A stretch of DNA of 64,000 bases from NCBI RefSeq assembly GCF_003417465.1, contig NZ_QVMV01000011.1:60917-124916 (forward strand), written 5' to 3'. Numbering within the stretch: position 1 is the first letter of the stretch; every line of letters starts with the position of its first letter. The notes beneath the pieces were generated by a model. It did not search any database, was not told the DNA's origin, and saw nothing but the letters and a program-made list of their open reading frames with translations. The DNA is from Wenzhouxiangella sp. 15190. Its GTDB lineage: Bacteria; Pseudomonadota; Gammaproteobacteria; Xanthomonadales; Wenzhouxiangellaceae. This document shows, one piece after another, positions 42,801 to 50,826 of this stretch. Made by a program: the position numbers and the translations under genes.

Positions 42801-42939
42801 TGGTGATCTTGGGCTGCTCGAGATTGGGCGTGAGCTGCACCGGCAGCTTGACCAGCGCGGCGAGGCCCATGATGGCGACGATCAGAAAGACGACGACCGT
42901 GGCGACCGGGTTGGCATGTGAGAGCTTGAACAGGTTCAT
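39859..42939 (-). CDS. RND efflux permease subunit (AcrB family)
   Basis: A 1026-residue inner-membrane pump with 12 helices and two large periplasmic loops. The N-terminus MNLFKLSHANPVATVVVF is typical. In helix 4, AVGLVLDAAIVVQENI keeps the first of the two AcrB aspartates (D407) but has Ala for D408; in helix 10, GLVVNNAILLID has Asn where AcrB has K940. The proton relay therefore differs from AcrB. The gene is divergent from the TPP-enzyme gene, and the 231-bp gap between them carries two palindromes suited to repressor binding. The transported compound is unknown. Confidence 0.92.
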   Translation of the reverse strand: MNLFKLSHANPVATVVVFLIVAIMGLAALVKLPVQLTPNLEQPKITILNFWRAAAPAEMEAELVEPQEEVLETIVGLESISSSVRAGMSITTLNFQVGTDMQMKLMDVINAMNQAPPRPRDAEEPMISLGGLEQPLASLLIRKTVEGADGDFTADQELIRQTVAPALRTIEGVTKVDLNSFRDPQLEIVFDPYRMAALGLQLDTLLQRIRSAGNVSGGFASVGRREYTVRFAGQYVADEWAQMIVAYNDGRPVRLGEIAEVRQGHERLRGFAYRDGDPAFYIQLFAATNANTVEIMTALKERIARVNAEHLSDADLELILSFDASEHIKRAIALVQGNLGLGIALAMGLLYLMLRGWRATVLIAITIPFSLLAALLVLDLLGRSLNIISLAGLAFAVGLVLDAAIVVQENIVRLLQHGKPLKKAVVQGTVEVAPALFASTLTTVAIFTPIVFMQGVEGQLFFDLAVSMAVAVCASMLGAFFLVPVVAGIFLQGGGDAGQPPRFWHRLARRYLWLANTDSRALLWLLLLGPGAAAVIWVLTPETDFLPEARWEGIMTVFTVPPGASYETLEDEIGRTLMRRLEPYRTGEKSPGIRAYNLAMSEGGKVMFVYPENPREVHEVLDLLRTEILADLPDTRAFSFQSSLLSINVGGSRSVYMNFAGELDDASRQVAAQTMQRIQAEIPGAGLRPLPGLNDAQPQLVLAPDDHAVARAGLNRNQVADMVRASTSGLYVGEQFDGSRRQNIILKAPPWANPEQLQAVPMATPLSGVQTLGQLTRAERRAGPTQLRRYNGERTLTLAITPPADMSLEATLEKLAPIMADAQAQVSPGIHLMLSGGSDDLADTIATMTWNFAFAVLVLFLLMTALFRSTLDSLVVLASMPMALAGGVLGLCALNLFTFQSLDLLTMIGFVILMGLVVNNAILLIDRARRGRAEGLSDEESIRMAVETRVRPIWMSTLTSVVGMLPLVLVPGVGSEIYRGLAVVIVGGMLTSTLFTVVFMASALRMLARFRARRADTAIDSTIQTS

Positions 42940-43023
42940 GGCGCGATTCCGTAATGGACGTGATGAATGTGCGATCCATCCTCCGCATCGCTGCCCATCG
43001 AGTCCTGAAACCATCCCGAAGCA

Positions 43024-43040
43024 TTCGGAATGATTCCGAA
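43024..43040. promoter_or_regulatory. Palindrome in the divergent efflux/TPP-enzyme promoter region
   Basis: TTCGGAA-TGA-TTCCGAA is a perfect 7-bp inverted repeat with 3-bp spacing, a form typical of homodimeric repressor operators. It lies 85 bp upstream of the RND permease start. No repressor gene is adjacent. Confidence 0.55.
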
Positions 43041-43066
43041 AAAGCGCTTAAGAATTGCTTCAAGCC

Positions 43067-43085
43067 TTTGTTGGGAAACAACAAA
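43067..43085. promoter_or_regulatory. Second palindrome in the same divergent region
   Basis: TTTGTTG-GGAAA-CAACAAA is a perfect 7-bp inverted repeat with a 5-bp spacer, 86 bp before the TPP-enzyme start. It could be an operator or a short hairpin. It differs in sequence from the palindrome at 43024-43040. Confidence 0.5.
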
Positions 43086-43170
43086 CCCGCTTCGAAAGCA
43101 ATATCGCCTACACTGGAATCATTGGAAACTTCCGCGCCATTGGCGCTACTCGCTCACGAAAAGGACAGGC

Positions 43171-44919
43171 ATGGCCGAACACCACGGCGGCGAATTGGTC
43201 GCCCGTATGCTCCAGGCCGAAGGCGTCGAGAAGGTCTTCGGCATCATCGACGGCACCTACTTCGGGTTCTACGAGGCACTCGACCGGCTGGGTATCGAAA
43301 TCGTCACGCCGCGCCACGAAACCTGCGCGGCGCACATGGCCGGCGCCTACGCGCGCCTGACCGGGCGGCTGGGCGTTTGCATGGCCTCCAACGGCCCCGG
43401 CGTGGCCAACATCCTGCCCGGCCTGGTCGTCGAGCAGGCCGAGGGCAACCGCGTACTGGCCATCACCAGTGCGCGCCGGCCCGAGATCATGTATCCCGAC
43501 CGCGGCGGCGCCTACCAGTGCTTCAACCAGGCGGGCGTGATCAGCCAGATCGGCAAGTTCTCAGAAGCGGTCTCTTCCTGGGAGCGCGTGCCCGAACTGA
43601 TGCGCAAGGCCCTGCGCGCTTGCTGGGACGGACGACCGGGCGTGGTCCACGTCGACGTGCCCGAGACGCTTATGAACGGCAAGTTCAAGTCCCTGCCCTC
43701 GCTGTGGGAGCCGAAGCAGTACCGAAGCACCGAGGCAGCCTCGCCCACGCCGGAACAGGTCGAGCAGGCGGCCGAACTGCTCTGCCGAGCCGAAGCACCG
43801 ATGATCCACGCCGGCAGCGGGGTGATCCACGCACAAGCCTTCGACGCCCTCGAGCGCGTGGCCGAACAACTCCACGCGCCGGTGACCACCAGCTGGGCCG
43901 CCAGGGGCGTGATCGGCGAAGACTCCCCGCTGGCCATGCCCATGCCGCACGTCAAGCTCAATCACCAGGTGCGCAACGAGGCCGATATCGTGCTGATCCT
44001 GGGATCGCGCGTGGGCGAGACCGACTGGTGGGGCAAGCCGCCCTACTGGCGCAAGCCGGCCGAGCAGACCACCATCCAGGTCGATCTCGACGCCAGCATG
44101 CTGGGGCTGAACAAGCCCGCCGACCTGGCCATCCAGGCCGATATCGGCAAGTTCCTGGACGCCCTGGCCCGGGCGCTGGCCGAACGCAAGGTCGCCAACA
44201 TGGACGCACGCCGCCAGCGGGTGACCGGCTACGGCAAGACCATGGAATCGGACCGCGCCGACTGGAACAAGGCACTGGAACACGACGGTGTACCCATGCA
44301 CCCGGCGCACGTAGCCGCCACCTGTAACGAAGTCTTCGACGCCGATTCACCCATCGTCGCCGATGGCGGCAACACTGCCATCTGGGCGATGTTCTACCAC
44401 CGCGCCCGCGTGCCCAACCGCGTGCTGTCGACCTTCAAGTTCGGCATGCTCGGCGCCGGCGTGGCCCAGGCCATCGGCGCGGCCGTGGCCCGGCCCGACA
44501 AGCCGGTGTGCTGCATCATCGGCGACGGCGCCTTCGGCTTCCATCCGCAGGAAATCGAGACGGCCGTGCGCAACAAGCTGAAGGTGGTCTACATCGTGCT
44601 GTGCGACAAGCAGTGGGGCATGGTGAAAATGAATCAGCAGTTTTCACTCAAGCCCCTGAAGACCCTGATGTTCAAGTCGCTCAAGCCCGAGGAGACCATC
44701 AAGGCGGATCTGGGCGAGATCGCCTTCGACAAGGTGGCCGAGGCGATGGGCGCCTACGGCGAGCGCGTCTCGGACGCCGCCGACCTGAAACCCGCCCTGA
44801 AGCGCGCCATGGAATACGGCGACTGCGCCGTCATCCACGTCGACGTCGACCCGGTCAAGCACATGTGGGCCCCCGGATTGATGCATTTCAAGAAGATGCA
44901 CGAGGAGCCGAAGGGATAA
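43171..44919 (+). CDS. Thiamine-pyrophosphate enzyme of the acetolactate-synthase superfamily
   Basis: A 582-residue TPP enzyme. The catalytic glutamate region is TPRHETCAAHMAGAYAR, and the cofactor motif is GDGAFGFHPQEIETAVR followed by VLCDKQWGM, where the usual Asn-Asn is Cys-Asp, so a metal ligand is changed conservatively. Segments NGPGVANI and GSRVGETDWWGKPP match no single well-known member. It is neither obviously IlvB nor Xsc; a decarboxylase or carboligase of an unusual 2-oxo acid is likely. It opens a five-gene operon (gap 23 bp to the next gene). The ATG at 43171 has AGGA upstream. Confidence 0.83.
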   Translation: MAEHHGGELVARMLQAEGVEKVFGIIDGTYFGFYEALDRLGIEIVTPRHETCAAHMAGAYARLTGRLGVCMASNGPGVANILPGLVVEQAEGNRVLAITSARRPEIMYPDRGGAYQCFNQAGVISQIGKFSEAVSSWERVPELMRKALRACWDGRPGVVHVDVPETLMNGKFKSLPSLWEPKQYRSTEAASPTPEQVEQAAELLCRAEAPMIHAGSGVIHAQAFDALERVAEQLHAPVTTSWAARGVIGEDSPLAMPMPHVKLNHQVRNEADIVLILGSRVGETDWWGKPPYWRKPAEQTTIQVDLDASMLGLNKPADLAIQADIGKFLDALARALAERKVANMDARRQRVTGYGKTMESDRADWNKALEHDGVPMHPAHVAATCNEVFDADSPIVADGGNTAIWAMFYHRARVPNRVLSTFKFGMLGAGVAQAIGAAVARPDKPVCCIIGDGAFGFHPQEIETAVRNKLKVVYIVLCDKQWGMVKMNQQFSLKPLKTLMFKSLKPEETIKADLGEIAFDKVAEAMGAYGERVSDAADLKPALKRAMEYGDCAVIHVDVDPVKHMWAPGLMHFKKMHEEPKG

Positions 44920-44942
44920 TCAAAGGCGGGTAGACTTTCCCG

Positions 44943-45848
44943 GTGCGTTTCGATCCCGACAGCCTGATCCTGCTCAACGTTATTCTGGCGTTGATGATGT
45001 TCGGCGTGGCGCTGACCCTGCGCCCGGCCGACTTCACCCGTGTCATCAAGATGCCGGTCGCGCCCGCGGCCGGGCTGGTGGCGCAGTTCCTGCTGCTGCC
45101 GGCGGCGACCTGCCTGGTGACCTGGCTGCTCGAACTCGACCCGGAAATCGCTCTGGGCATGATCCTGATCGCCGCCTGCCCCGGCGGCAATTTTTCCAAC
45201 ATCATGACCTTCATGGCCCGCGGCTCGGTCGCCGTGTCGGTGTCGATGACAGCCGTCTCCAGCCTGGCCGCCATCCTGCTCACGCCGCTGAACTTCGCCT
45301 TCTACGGCTGGCTCAATCCCTATACCCGCGAGTACCTGACGAGTATCCAGATCGACCCGGGCAATATCCTGATACTGGTCGTGCTGGTGCTCGGCATTCC
45401 GCTGGTGCTGGGCATGCTCACCGGCCGGCACTGGCCGAAGCTGGCCGAGAAGAGCGAGAAGCCCCTACGGGCGTTTTCGTTGCTGGTGTTGCTGGCCTTT
45501 GCCGGCATCGCTTTTGCCATGAATTTCAATACCTTCCTGGAGAAATTTCAGACTTTCGTCTGGCTGGTGATCGGCCACAATCTGCTCGCCTTCAGCCTGG
45601 GCTTCGGCATGGCCAGTCTTGCCAAACTCCCCGACGCCGACCGTCGTGCGGTCACCATGGAAGTCGGCATCCAGAATTCCGGGCTGGGCCTGGTGATCCT
45701 GTTCACCTTCTTTCCCGAAGCCGGCGGCATGCTGCTGATCGCCGGCTTCTGGGGCGTGTGGCACCTCGTCGCGGGCATTGCACTGTCGCAATGGTGGGCT
45801 CGCCGGCCCCCGGCCGAACCGCGGCAAGCCGCCGCGGAGGCGCCATGA
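44943..45848 (+). CDS. Bile acid:sodium symporter-family (BASS) transporter
   Basis: A 301-residue membrane protein with about nine to ten helices. ACPGGNFSNIMTFMARG and the later VGIQNSGLGLVILF are the crossover motifs of the BASS family, which couple sodium to uptake of organic anions such as pyruvate or pantoate. The GTG start at 44943 follows the TPP-enzyme stop by 23 bp, and the stop overlaps the epimerase start by ATGA. In this operon it may import the acid used by the TPP enzyme (inference). Confidence 0.87.
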   Translation: MRFDPDSLILLNVILALMMFGVALTLRPADFTRVIKMPVAPAAGLVAQFLLLPAATCLVTWLLELDPEIALGMILIAACPGGNFSNIMTFMARGSVAVSVSMTAVSSLAAILLTPLNFAFYGWLNPYTREYLTSIQIDPGNILILVVLVLGIPLVLGMLTGRHWPKLAEKSEKPLRAFSLLVLLAFAGIAFAMNFNTFLEKFQTFVWLVIGHNLLAFSLGFGMASLAKLPDADRRAVTMEVGIQNSGLGLVILFTFFPEAGGMLLIAGFWGVWHLVAGIALSQWWARRPPAEPRQAAAEAP

Positions 45849-46780
45849 GCAAGCGCATCCTCATCACCGGCGCGGCCGGCTACATCGGCCACCAGCTCGG
45901 CAATCGCCTGGCCCATGATTTCGAGGTCTTCGGCACTGATATCCGCGAGCGCGATGACTTGAACTTTCCGCTGCAAGTGCTTGATATCCGCTCACGCAGC
46001 CTGGCGGAGGTGATGCGCGTCCACGCCATAACACACGTCGTCCACCTGGCCTCCGTGCTGCAGGCCTCGAGGGATCGCCAGCGCGATTTCGACATCGACG
46101 TCGGCGGTACACGCAACGTCGTCCAGGCCTGCATCGAGACTGGGGTGAAACACCTGACCGTCACCAGCTCCGGCGCGGCCTACGGCTATCACGCCGACAA
46201 TCCCGAATGGATCGACGAGGACGATCCCTTGCGGGGCAACGAGACTTTCGCCTACGCCGACCACAAGCGCCGCATCGAGGAGATGCTTGCGCGCTACCGC
46301 AAGCTCCACCCGGAACTGAAACAACTCGTGCTGCGCCCCGGCACCGTGCTGGGCGCCGACACCCGCAACCAGATCACCGCCCTGTTCACCGCCCGTCGCA
46401 TCCTGGTACTCAAGGGCCACGACTCGCCCTTCGTATTCATCTGGGACGAGGACGTGCTCGAGATCCTCGAGAAAGGCATCCGCGAGGACGCCGAGGGCGT
46501 CTACAACCTGGCGGGCGATGGTGCGCTGGATATGCGCGAGATCGCCCGCCGCCTGGGCAAGCCTACGCTCGCCCTGCCCGTCGGCCTGGTCAAGCTCGGA
46601 CTGCGCATCGCCAGGTGGCTGGGCAAGCCCACCGGCCCTGAGCAGATCGACTTCCTGCGCTATCGCCCCGTGCTCTCCAACCGTCGCCTGAAGGAAGCGT
46701 TCGGCTACACCCCGAAAAAGACCTCGGCCGAGACCTTCGACTACTTCGCCGAACACACCATAGGCAAGAAGGCGGAATGA
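45845..46780 (+). CDS. NAD-dependent epimerase/dehydratase-family protein
   Basis: A 311-residue extended short-chain dehydrogenase. The nucleotide motif is LITGAAGYIGHQLGNRLA. Catalytic residues are in TVTSSGAAYGY and the YADHKRRIE Y-x3-K motif. RPGTVLGADTRNQ and YNLAGDGALDMREIA are typical of sugar epimerases and related reductases. The start at 45845 overlaps the previous stop and its stop overlaps the next start. The substrate is unknown. Confidence 0.84.
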   Translation: MSKRILITGAAGYIGHQLGNRLAHDFEVFGTDIRERDDLNFPLQVLDIRSRSLAEVMRVHAITHVVHLASVLQASRDRQRDFDIDVGGTRNVVQACIETGVKHLTVTSSGAAYGYHADNPEWIDEDDPLRGNETFAYADHKRRIEEMLARYRKLHPELKQLVLRPGTVLGADTRNQITALFTARRILVLKGHDSPFVFIWDEDVLEILEKGIREDAEGVYNLAGDGALDMREIARRLGKPTLALPVGLVKLGLRIARWLGKPTGPEQIDFLRYRPVLSNRRLKEAFGYTPKKTSAETFDYFAEHTIGKKAE

Positions 46781-47562
46781 AGGTCGTGTTGATCACTGGT
46801 GCGGCCGCGGGCCTGGGCCGCGCCCTGGCGAAGCGCTACTTCGACGCCGGACACCGACTGGTACTGGCCGATCTCGACGAACAAAAACTGAAAGATCTCG
46901 AGCGGGAGCTGGACGCCCCGGAGCGCGTGCTGAGCCGATCGATGGACGTCACCGATGCCGACGCCATCGCCGAACTGGTCGATGCCACACGCGACGCATT
47001 CGGGCAGCTCGACATTCTCATCAACAACGCCGGCATCACCCACCGATCGCCGGCACACCGAACCGACCCGGCGGTTTTCAAAAAGGTCATGGCGGTCGAC
47101 TGGCAGGCACCGATCGAGTTCACCCTCGCCTGCCTGGACATGTTGCGGGAAAGCCGCGGCCAGATCGTCAACATCGGTTCGATGGCCGGCTGGATGCCCC
47201 TGCCCGGCCGCGCGGCCTACGGTGCGGCCAAGTCCGCGCTGACACAGTTCTTTGAAGTGCTGCGCATGGAACTCAAAGACGACGGCGTCGACGTGCTGAT
47301 GGTCTACCCGAGCTTTCTCAAGACCGATATCGAGGCGAATGCACTGGGCCACGACGGCCAGCCGGCCGGACACGCCCAGAGCCGCGTCGGCAAGCAGCGC
47401 GACGCCGACTGGATGGCACAACGCATCGTCCGCGCGGCCGAAAAGCGGAAGCGCTGGCTCTTCCCCGACCGCCTGTCGAGCATCGGCAGCCTGCTGTGGC
47501 GGATCAGCCCGAGCCTGTACCTGAAACTGATCCGCCGGAAATTCGAAGGAGACCTGCGCTGA
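46777..47562 (+). CDS. SDR-family oxidoreductase
   Basis: A 261-residue classical short-chain dehydrogenase. TGAAAGLGRALAK binds the cofactor, NNAG is present, and the catalytic set is the Ser in NIGSMAGW plus Y-x3-K in AAYGAAKSAL. ADLDEQ suggests NAD preference by its acidic residue after the second strand. The extended C-terminal tail (after EKRKRWLFPDRL) is basic and hydrophobic and may associate with membranes. It overlaps genes on both sides. Confidence 0.87.
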   Translation: MKVVLITGAAAGLGRALAKRYFDAGHRLVLADLDEQKLKDLERELDAPERVLSRSMDVTDADAIAELVDATRDAFGQLDILINNAGITHRSPAHRTDPAVFKKVMAVDWQAPIEFTLACLDMLRESRGQIVNIGSMAGWMPLPGRAAYGAAKSALTQFFEVLRMELKDDGVDVLMVYPSFLKTDIEANALGHDGQPAGHAQSRVGKQRDADWMAQRIVRAAEKRKRWLFPDRLSSIGSLLWRISPSLYLKLIRRKFEGDLR

Positions 47563-48287
47563 TGCTGCCGTGGATCTGGCTGGGTGTCTGCATCCTGGTC
47601 TCCTCGACCATCGAGGCCATCACCGGCTTCGGCTCGATCGTCATCGCCCTGGCCCTGGGCGCCCTGCTGCTGCCGATCTCGGCCATGCTACCGATCCTGG
47701 TGCCGCTGAACATCTTCATGACCGGCACCATCGCCTGGAAGAACCGCCACCACATCGACAAAACGTTACTGTTGAAACTCGTCCTGCCGTTGATGGCCGC
47801 AGGCACCGCGGCCGGCTACCTGCTGCGCCCCTGGCTCGGCGAGGATCTACTCAAAATGCTGCTCGGCGGCCTGATCGTCTGGTTCGCCCTGCGCGAACTC
47901 TGGCGCCTGTGGCGCCACGTCGCCACCCATAAACACCCCAAGTGGCTCAGCCGCATCCTCACCTTCGCCGCCGGCATCACCCACGGCCTGTTCGCCTCCG
48001 GCGGCCCCCTGCTGGTCTACGCCCTGGCCGGCACAAAACTGAACAAGGGCAGCCTGCGCGCCTCGCTGGTGACGGTCTGGTTCAGTCTCAACGCCGGGCT
48101 GACGGTTGTTTTCCTGTTTGACGGCACGCTGATTCCCGCGTTGCCCAAAGTAGCGCTGTACCTTCCCATTCTCGGCGTCGGGTACTTGCTGGGGGACTTC
48201 CTGCACCACCGCCTGGACGAGCGGCGGTTTCGGCAGCTAGTCTACGTGATGCTGATCGTCACCGGGGCAGCACTAATACTTCGCTAA
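47562..48287 (+). CDS. TauE/SafE-family anion exporter
   Basis: A 241-residue membrane protein with seven to eight helices of the TauE/SafE family (ITGFGSIVIALALGALLLP and GITHGLFASGGPLLVYALAG). Members export sulfite, sulfoacetate or related organic anions. The ATG at 47562 overlaps the SDR stop by one base. The operon therefore pairs a BASS-type importer with this exporter around a TPP enzyme and two dehydrogenases; a sulfonate or related C2-C3 acid pathway is one possibility, not shown by sequence. Confidence 0.85.
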   Translation: MLPWIWLGVCILVSSTIEAITGFGSIVIALALGALLLPISAMLPILVPLNIFMTGTIAWKNRHHIDKTLLLKLVLPLMAAGTAAGYLLRPWLGEDLLKMLLGGLIVWFALRELWRLWRHVATHKHPKWLSRILTFAAGITHGLFASGGPLLVYALAGTKLNKGSLRASLVTVWFSLNAGLTVVFLFDGTLIPALPKVALYLPILGVGYLLGDFLHHRLDERRFRQLVYVMLIVTGAALILR

Positions 48288-48472
48288 CCTTGCGGCATAA
48301 ACCACCACGCCAAACTTACCCTTAGCCATTTCTGCCCGCTATCGGCTGCAGGCGCAAATATCTGCAGCCTAATCAAATAATCGGTTCACGATTCGAGCCA
48401 AGGTGGCGCGATCGTGAGGTCCCAACTCGGGGGCCGAGACCACAAGTTTTCAGATAATGATGGCGGTCGGCT

Positions 48473-50119
48473 TCAGAACCGTGAGGAGGTCAGTACGACA
48501 TCAGCATGCTGCCAGGCCTCTTGGAAACGTTGTTGCACCTCTAACGCCCTTTCGGCCTCATCCTGTGCCCGAAGCGCCTGCATCAAGCCGTACAGCGACC
48601 ACCCGTTGTCGGGAAACTTCGCCAGATCCTCGCGATAGACCGCCGCCGCGCGTTCGGGGTGGCCGGCTTCGAGCAGTATCGCGCCCAGGGACTGGCGCAC
48701 GGGGTAATGCCAGCTCGGCGGCTCGTCGTAGTTGAGCTCGTCTTCACGCTCGACAGCCTGCTCCAGGGCTTCGATGGCGGCCGGATAATCGCCGGCTTCG
48801 GCGGCGATCTCACCTCTCAGGGCATGGGAGGCAATCTCCAGGATATGCCGGCTCTTGTTGATGTCCCAGACGGTGACCCACTTCAGGCTTTCGTCATCGC
48901 GCAATTCGTCCAGGCGTTGCAGTTCCGCTCTTGCGTCTTCCAGATCGCCCTTGCGCGTGTATGCCATGCCGCGGGCGTAGTGCCAGACGGCGCGCGGGTA
49001 GATGAGATCCTTGGCGGGCTCTTCGTATTCGAGGATCTCGTCCCAGTGGCCGAAGCGCACCAGGGCGTAAACGGGCGTGATCCAGTAGTGCTGCAGCGTG
49101 GTCAGGGGGCGTTGGCGCATCGCATCTTCGTCGACCATCTGCGACATTTCCCGCGCCAGCCGCAGGGCGAGTTCGCTGCGGCCCTCGAACGTGGCCGTCG
49201 CCCAGCCGAAATGGTAGTTGTGCGGCACGTAGCCCAGCGGGTAGACGCCCTGGGCCTCGACCTGCGCCAAGTAGCGCTTGTCGGCCTCGATCGCCGCAAG
49301 ATTCTGGCGCGTGGCGTCGTGATAGCGACCGGTGCGGATGTAGATATGCGACGGCATGTGCACCAGATGGCCCGCGCCCGGCACCAGGTCTTCCAGGCGC
49401 TTTGCCGCTTCCAGCCCCCGCTCAGGCTGGACGGCTTCGACTGCATGGATGAAAAGGTGATTGGCCATGGGATGTTCGGGATTGCGCTCGAGCACGCCAT
49501 CGAGCGTGTCGATGACGGTCTCGGTCACGGCCTTCGGCTTGCCGTTTTCCTTCCAGTAGTCCCAGGGCGTGGTGTCCATCAGCGCTTCGGCGTAGATCAC
49601 CTGGGCATCCAGGTCGTCGGGCCAGGCTTCGGCCACCTTCCCCATTGCCTCGGAAAAGGCCTGATCGCGGCTGGAGCGGTCCTCCAGGGGTTCCGGGCCG
49701 TAGCGTTGCGCAAGCGCTTCGATATAGGCCTTCTCGCGCTCGCTGGCGTGTTCGGCGGCGGCCTCGGCCTTCTGCAGCAACTCCCAGGCCTCCGGCACCA
49801 TCTCGGGATCCATCGCGGTGTTGATGTTGGGTCCCAGCACCCAGGCCGCGCCCCACCAGCACATCGCACAATCGGGATCGATGCGTGCGGCCTGAGTGAA
49901 CGAACGATGCGCTTCGCCGTGGTTGAAACCGAAAGCCAGCACCAGACCCTGGTTGAAATAGCGCTGGGCTTCGGGGGAGTCGGTGGTGACCTCGTGATGG
50001 TGGTCGCCGAGGCCCTCGATCAGCGGCGCATGTTCTTGCTGATCGTCTGCAAGCACCTTACCGGCGGCGCCTGCCAGTAGCATTGCGGCAAGTATGGAAG
50101 TGAATTCGGCTCGAGTCAT
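48473..50119 (-). CDS. Exported TPR protein
   Basis: A 548-residue protein with a signal peptide (ILAAMLLAGAAGKVLAD), a histidine-rich start to the mature part (EGLGDHHHEV), and repeated TPR-like helices throughout. The motif LGDHHHEVTTDSPEAQRYFNQGLVLAFGFNHGEA and CAMCWWGAAWVLGPNIN are typical of a widespread uncharacterised family; the first is cited here only by its core EAQRYFNQGL. The Cys pair CAMC and the histidines might bind metal or heme. Function is unknown. It stands alone, convergent with the TauE-type gene. Confidence 0.8.
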   Translation of the reverse strand: MTRAEFTSILAAMLLAGAAGKVLADDQQEHAPLIEGLGDHHHEVTTDSPEAQRYFNQGLVLAFGFNHGEAHRSFTQAARIDPDCAMCWWGAAWVLGPNINTAMDPEMVPEAWELLQKAEAAAEHASEREKAYIEALAQRYGPEPLEDRSSRDQAFSEAMGKVAEAWPDDLDAQVIYAEALMDTTPWDYWKENGKPKAVTETVIDTLDGVLERNPEHPMANHLFIHAVEAVQPERGLEAAKRLEDLVPGAGHLVHMPSHIYIRTGRYHDATRQNLAAIEADKRYLAQVEAQGVYPLGYVPHNYHFGWATATFEGRSELALRLAREMSQMVDEDAMRQRPLTTLQHYWITPVYALVRFGHWDEILEYEEPAKDLIYPRAVWHYARGMAYTRKGDLEDARAELQRLDELRDDESLKWVTVWDINKSRHILEIASHALRGEIAAEAGDYPAAIEALEQAVEREDELNYDEPPSWHYPVRQSLGAILLEAGHPERAAAVYREDLAKFPDNGWSLYGLMQALRAQDEAERALEVQQRFQEAWQHADVVLTSSRF

Positions 50120-50253
50120 GGGTTGCCTCCTCTTCAGATTCCAGCGCCTTCAGGGCAGGCGCATTCCGGTTCTTTCAAAGAAGTGCAACGGGAGGCGTGT
50201 CTTCGGACCGCCAGTGAGTTTGTGGTTCCGGCAAAGTGCTTGGAGAATCCGCC

Positions 50254-50517
50254 CTACTCGTAATGGCTCCAAAGCCGCAGCACCTTGACGACTTTCTGCT
50301 CTTCGAGCACCTGGTAGACCAGGCGGTGCTGGATGTTGATGCGGCGGGAATGCGCGCCGGCGAGGTCACCCACCAGCTTTTCGAACGGTGGCGGTCTCTG
50401 AAAAGGGTTCTCGGAGAGGAGTTCGAGCAACTCCTGAGCATTGGGTTTCAGGCCGCTGGATGCCAGCTTTTTCGCGTCTTTCTGCGCCTGTCTGGTGTAG
50501 ACAAACTTCCAGCTCAC
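50254..50517 (-). CDS. yoeB: YoeB-family mRNA interferase toxin
   Basis: An 87-residue RelE-superfamily toxin. FEKLVGDLAGAHSRRIN, HRLVYQV and RLWSHYE align with YoeB, and its catalytic residues (Glu, Arg and the C-terminal His in SHY) are conserved. YoeB cuts mRNA at the ribosomal A site. The GTG start at 50517 overlaps the antitoxin stop (GTGA), so the antitoxin is made first. This toxin-antitoxin pair abuts a damaged nitroreductase gene, which suggests recent insertion. Confidence 0.92.
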   Translation of the reverse strand: MSWKFVYTRQAQKDAKKLASSGLKPNAQELLELLSENPFQRPPPFEKLVGDLAGAHSRRINIQHRLVYQVLEEQKVVKVLRLWSHYE

Positions 50518-50756
50518 CAGTCCAGTTCCTCGTCGCATTCATCGACGGGGGCCGCCATGCCTTCGCGAATGGATTCACGCATCCCGGGAACGGAGAGCAA
50601 ATAAAGGGTCTCCTGAATTGCCGCCCAGTCTTCCTCGGCGACGAGCACTGCCTTGTTGCGCTTGCCGGTGATCACGATCGGCTGGTGGGACTCCGCCGTT
50701 TCGTCGATCAGCCGATAAAGATTGCTTCGTGCCTCGGTTGCCGTAATGCCCGTCAT
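50514..50756 (-). CDS. yefM: YefM/Phd-family antitoxin
   Basis: An 80-residue antitoxin whose N-terminal half (MTGITATEARSNLYRLIDE and HQPIVITGKR) is the dimeric DNA-binding Phd/YefM fold and whose acidic C-terminus (PVDECDEELDW) binds the toxin. It should repress its own operon together with YoeB; repeated TTCGTACGTT sites lie directly upstream (50791-50826). The ATG at 50756 is the natural start. Confidence 0.92.
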   Translation of the reverse strand: MTGITATEARSNLYRLIDETAESHQPIVITGKRNKAVLVAEEDWAAIQETLYLLSVPGMRESIREGMAAPVDECDEELDW

Positions 50757-50790
50757 GACGCGAACCTCTGATAGGGTTGACTGTGGAAAG

Positions 50791-50826
50791 TGTACGCTAT
50801 TTCGTACGTTCGTCAATTCGTACGTT
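50791..50826 (-). promoter_or_regulatory. Likely YefM/YoeB operator with repeated TACG palindromes
   Basis: TTCGTACGTT occurs at 50801-50810 and 50817-50826 (16 bp apart), next to TGTACGC at 50791-50797. CGTACG is self-complementary. YefM operators in other bacteria carry short TGTACA-type palindromes, so this cluster, 35-70 bp upstream of the antitoxin start, is probably its binding site. The right end overlaps the truncated nitroreductase frame. Confidence 0.65.

Noticed and set aside
42940..43170. A TPP riboswitch before the TPP-enzyme gene
   Set aside because: The typical CUGAGA and ACCUGA blocks are not seen; short palindromes explain the structure better.
48659..50080. Long plus-strand open frame opposite the exported TPR gene
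   Set aside because: The minus-strand frame has a signal peptide and TPR pattern; the plus-strand frame has neither a family motif nor a ribosome site.
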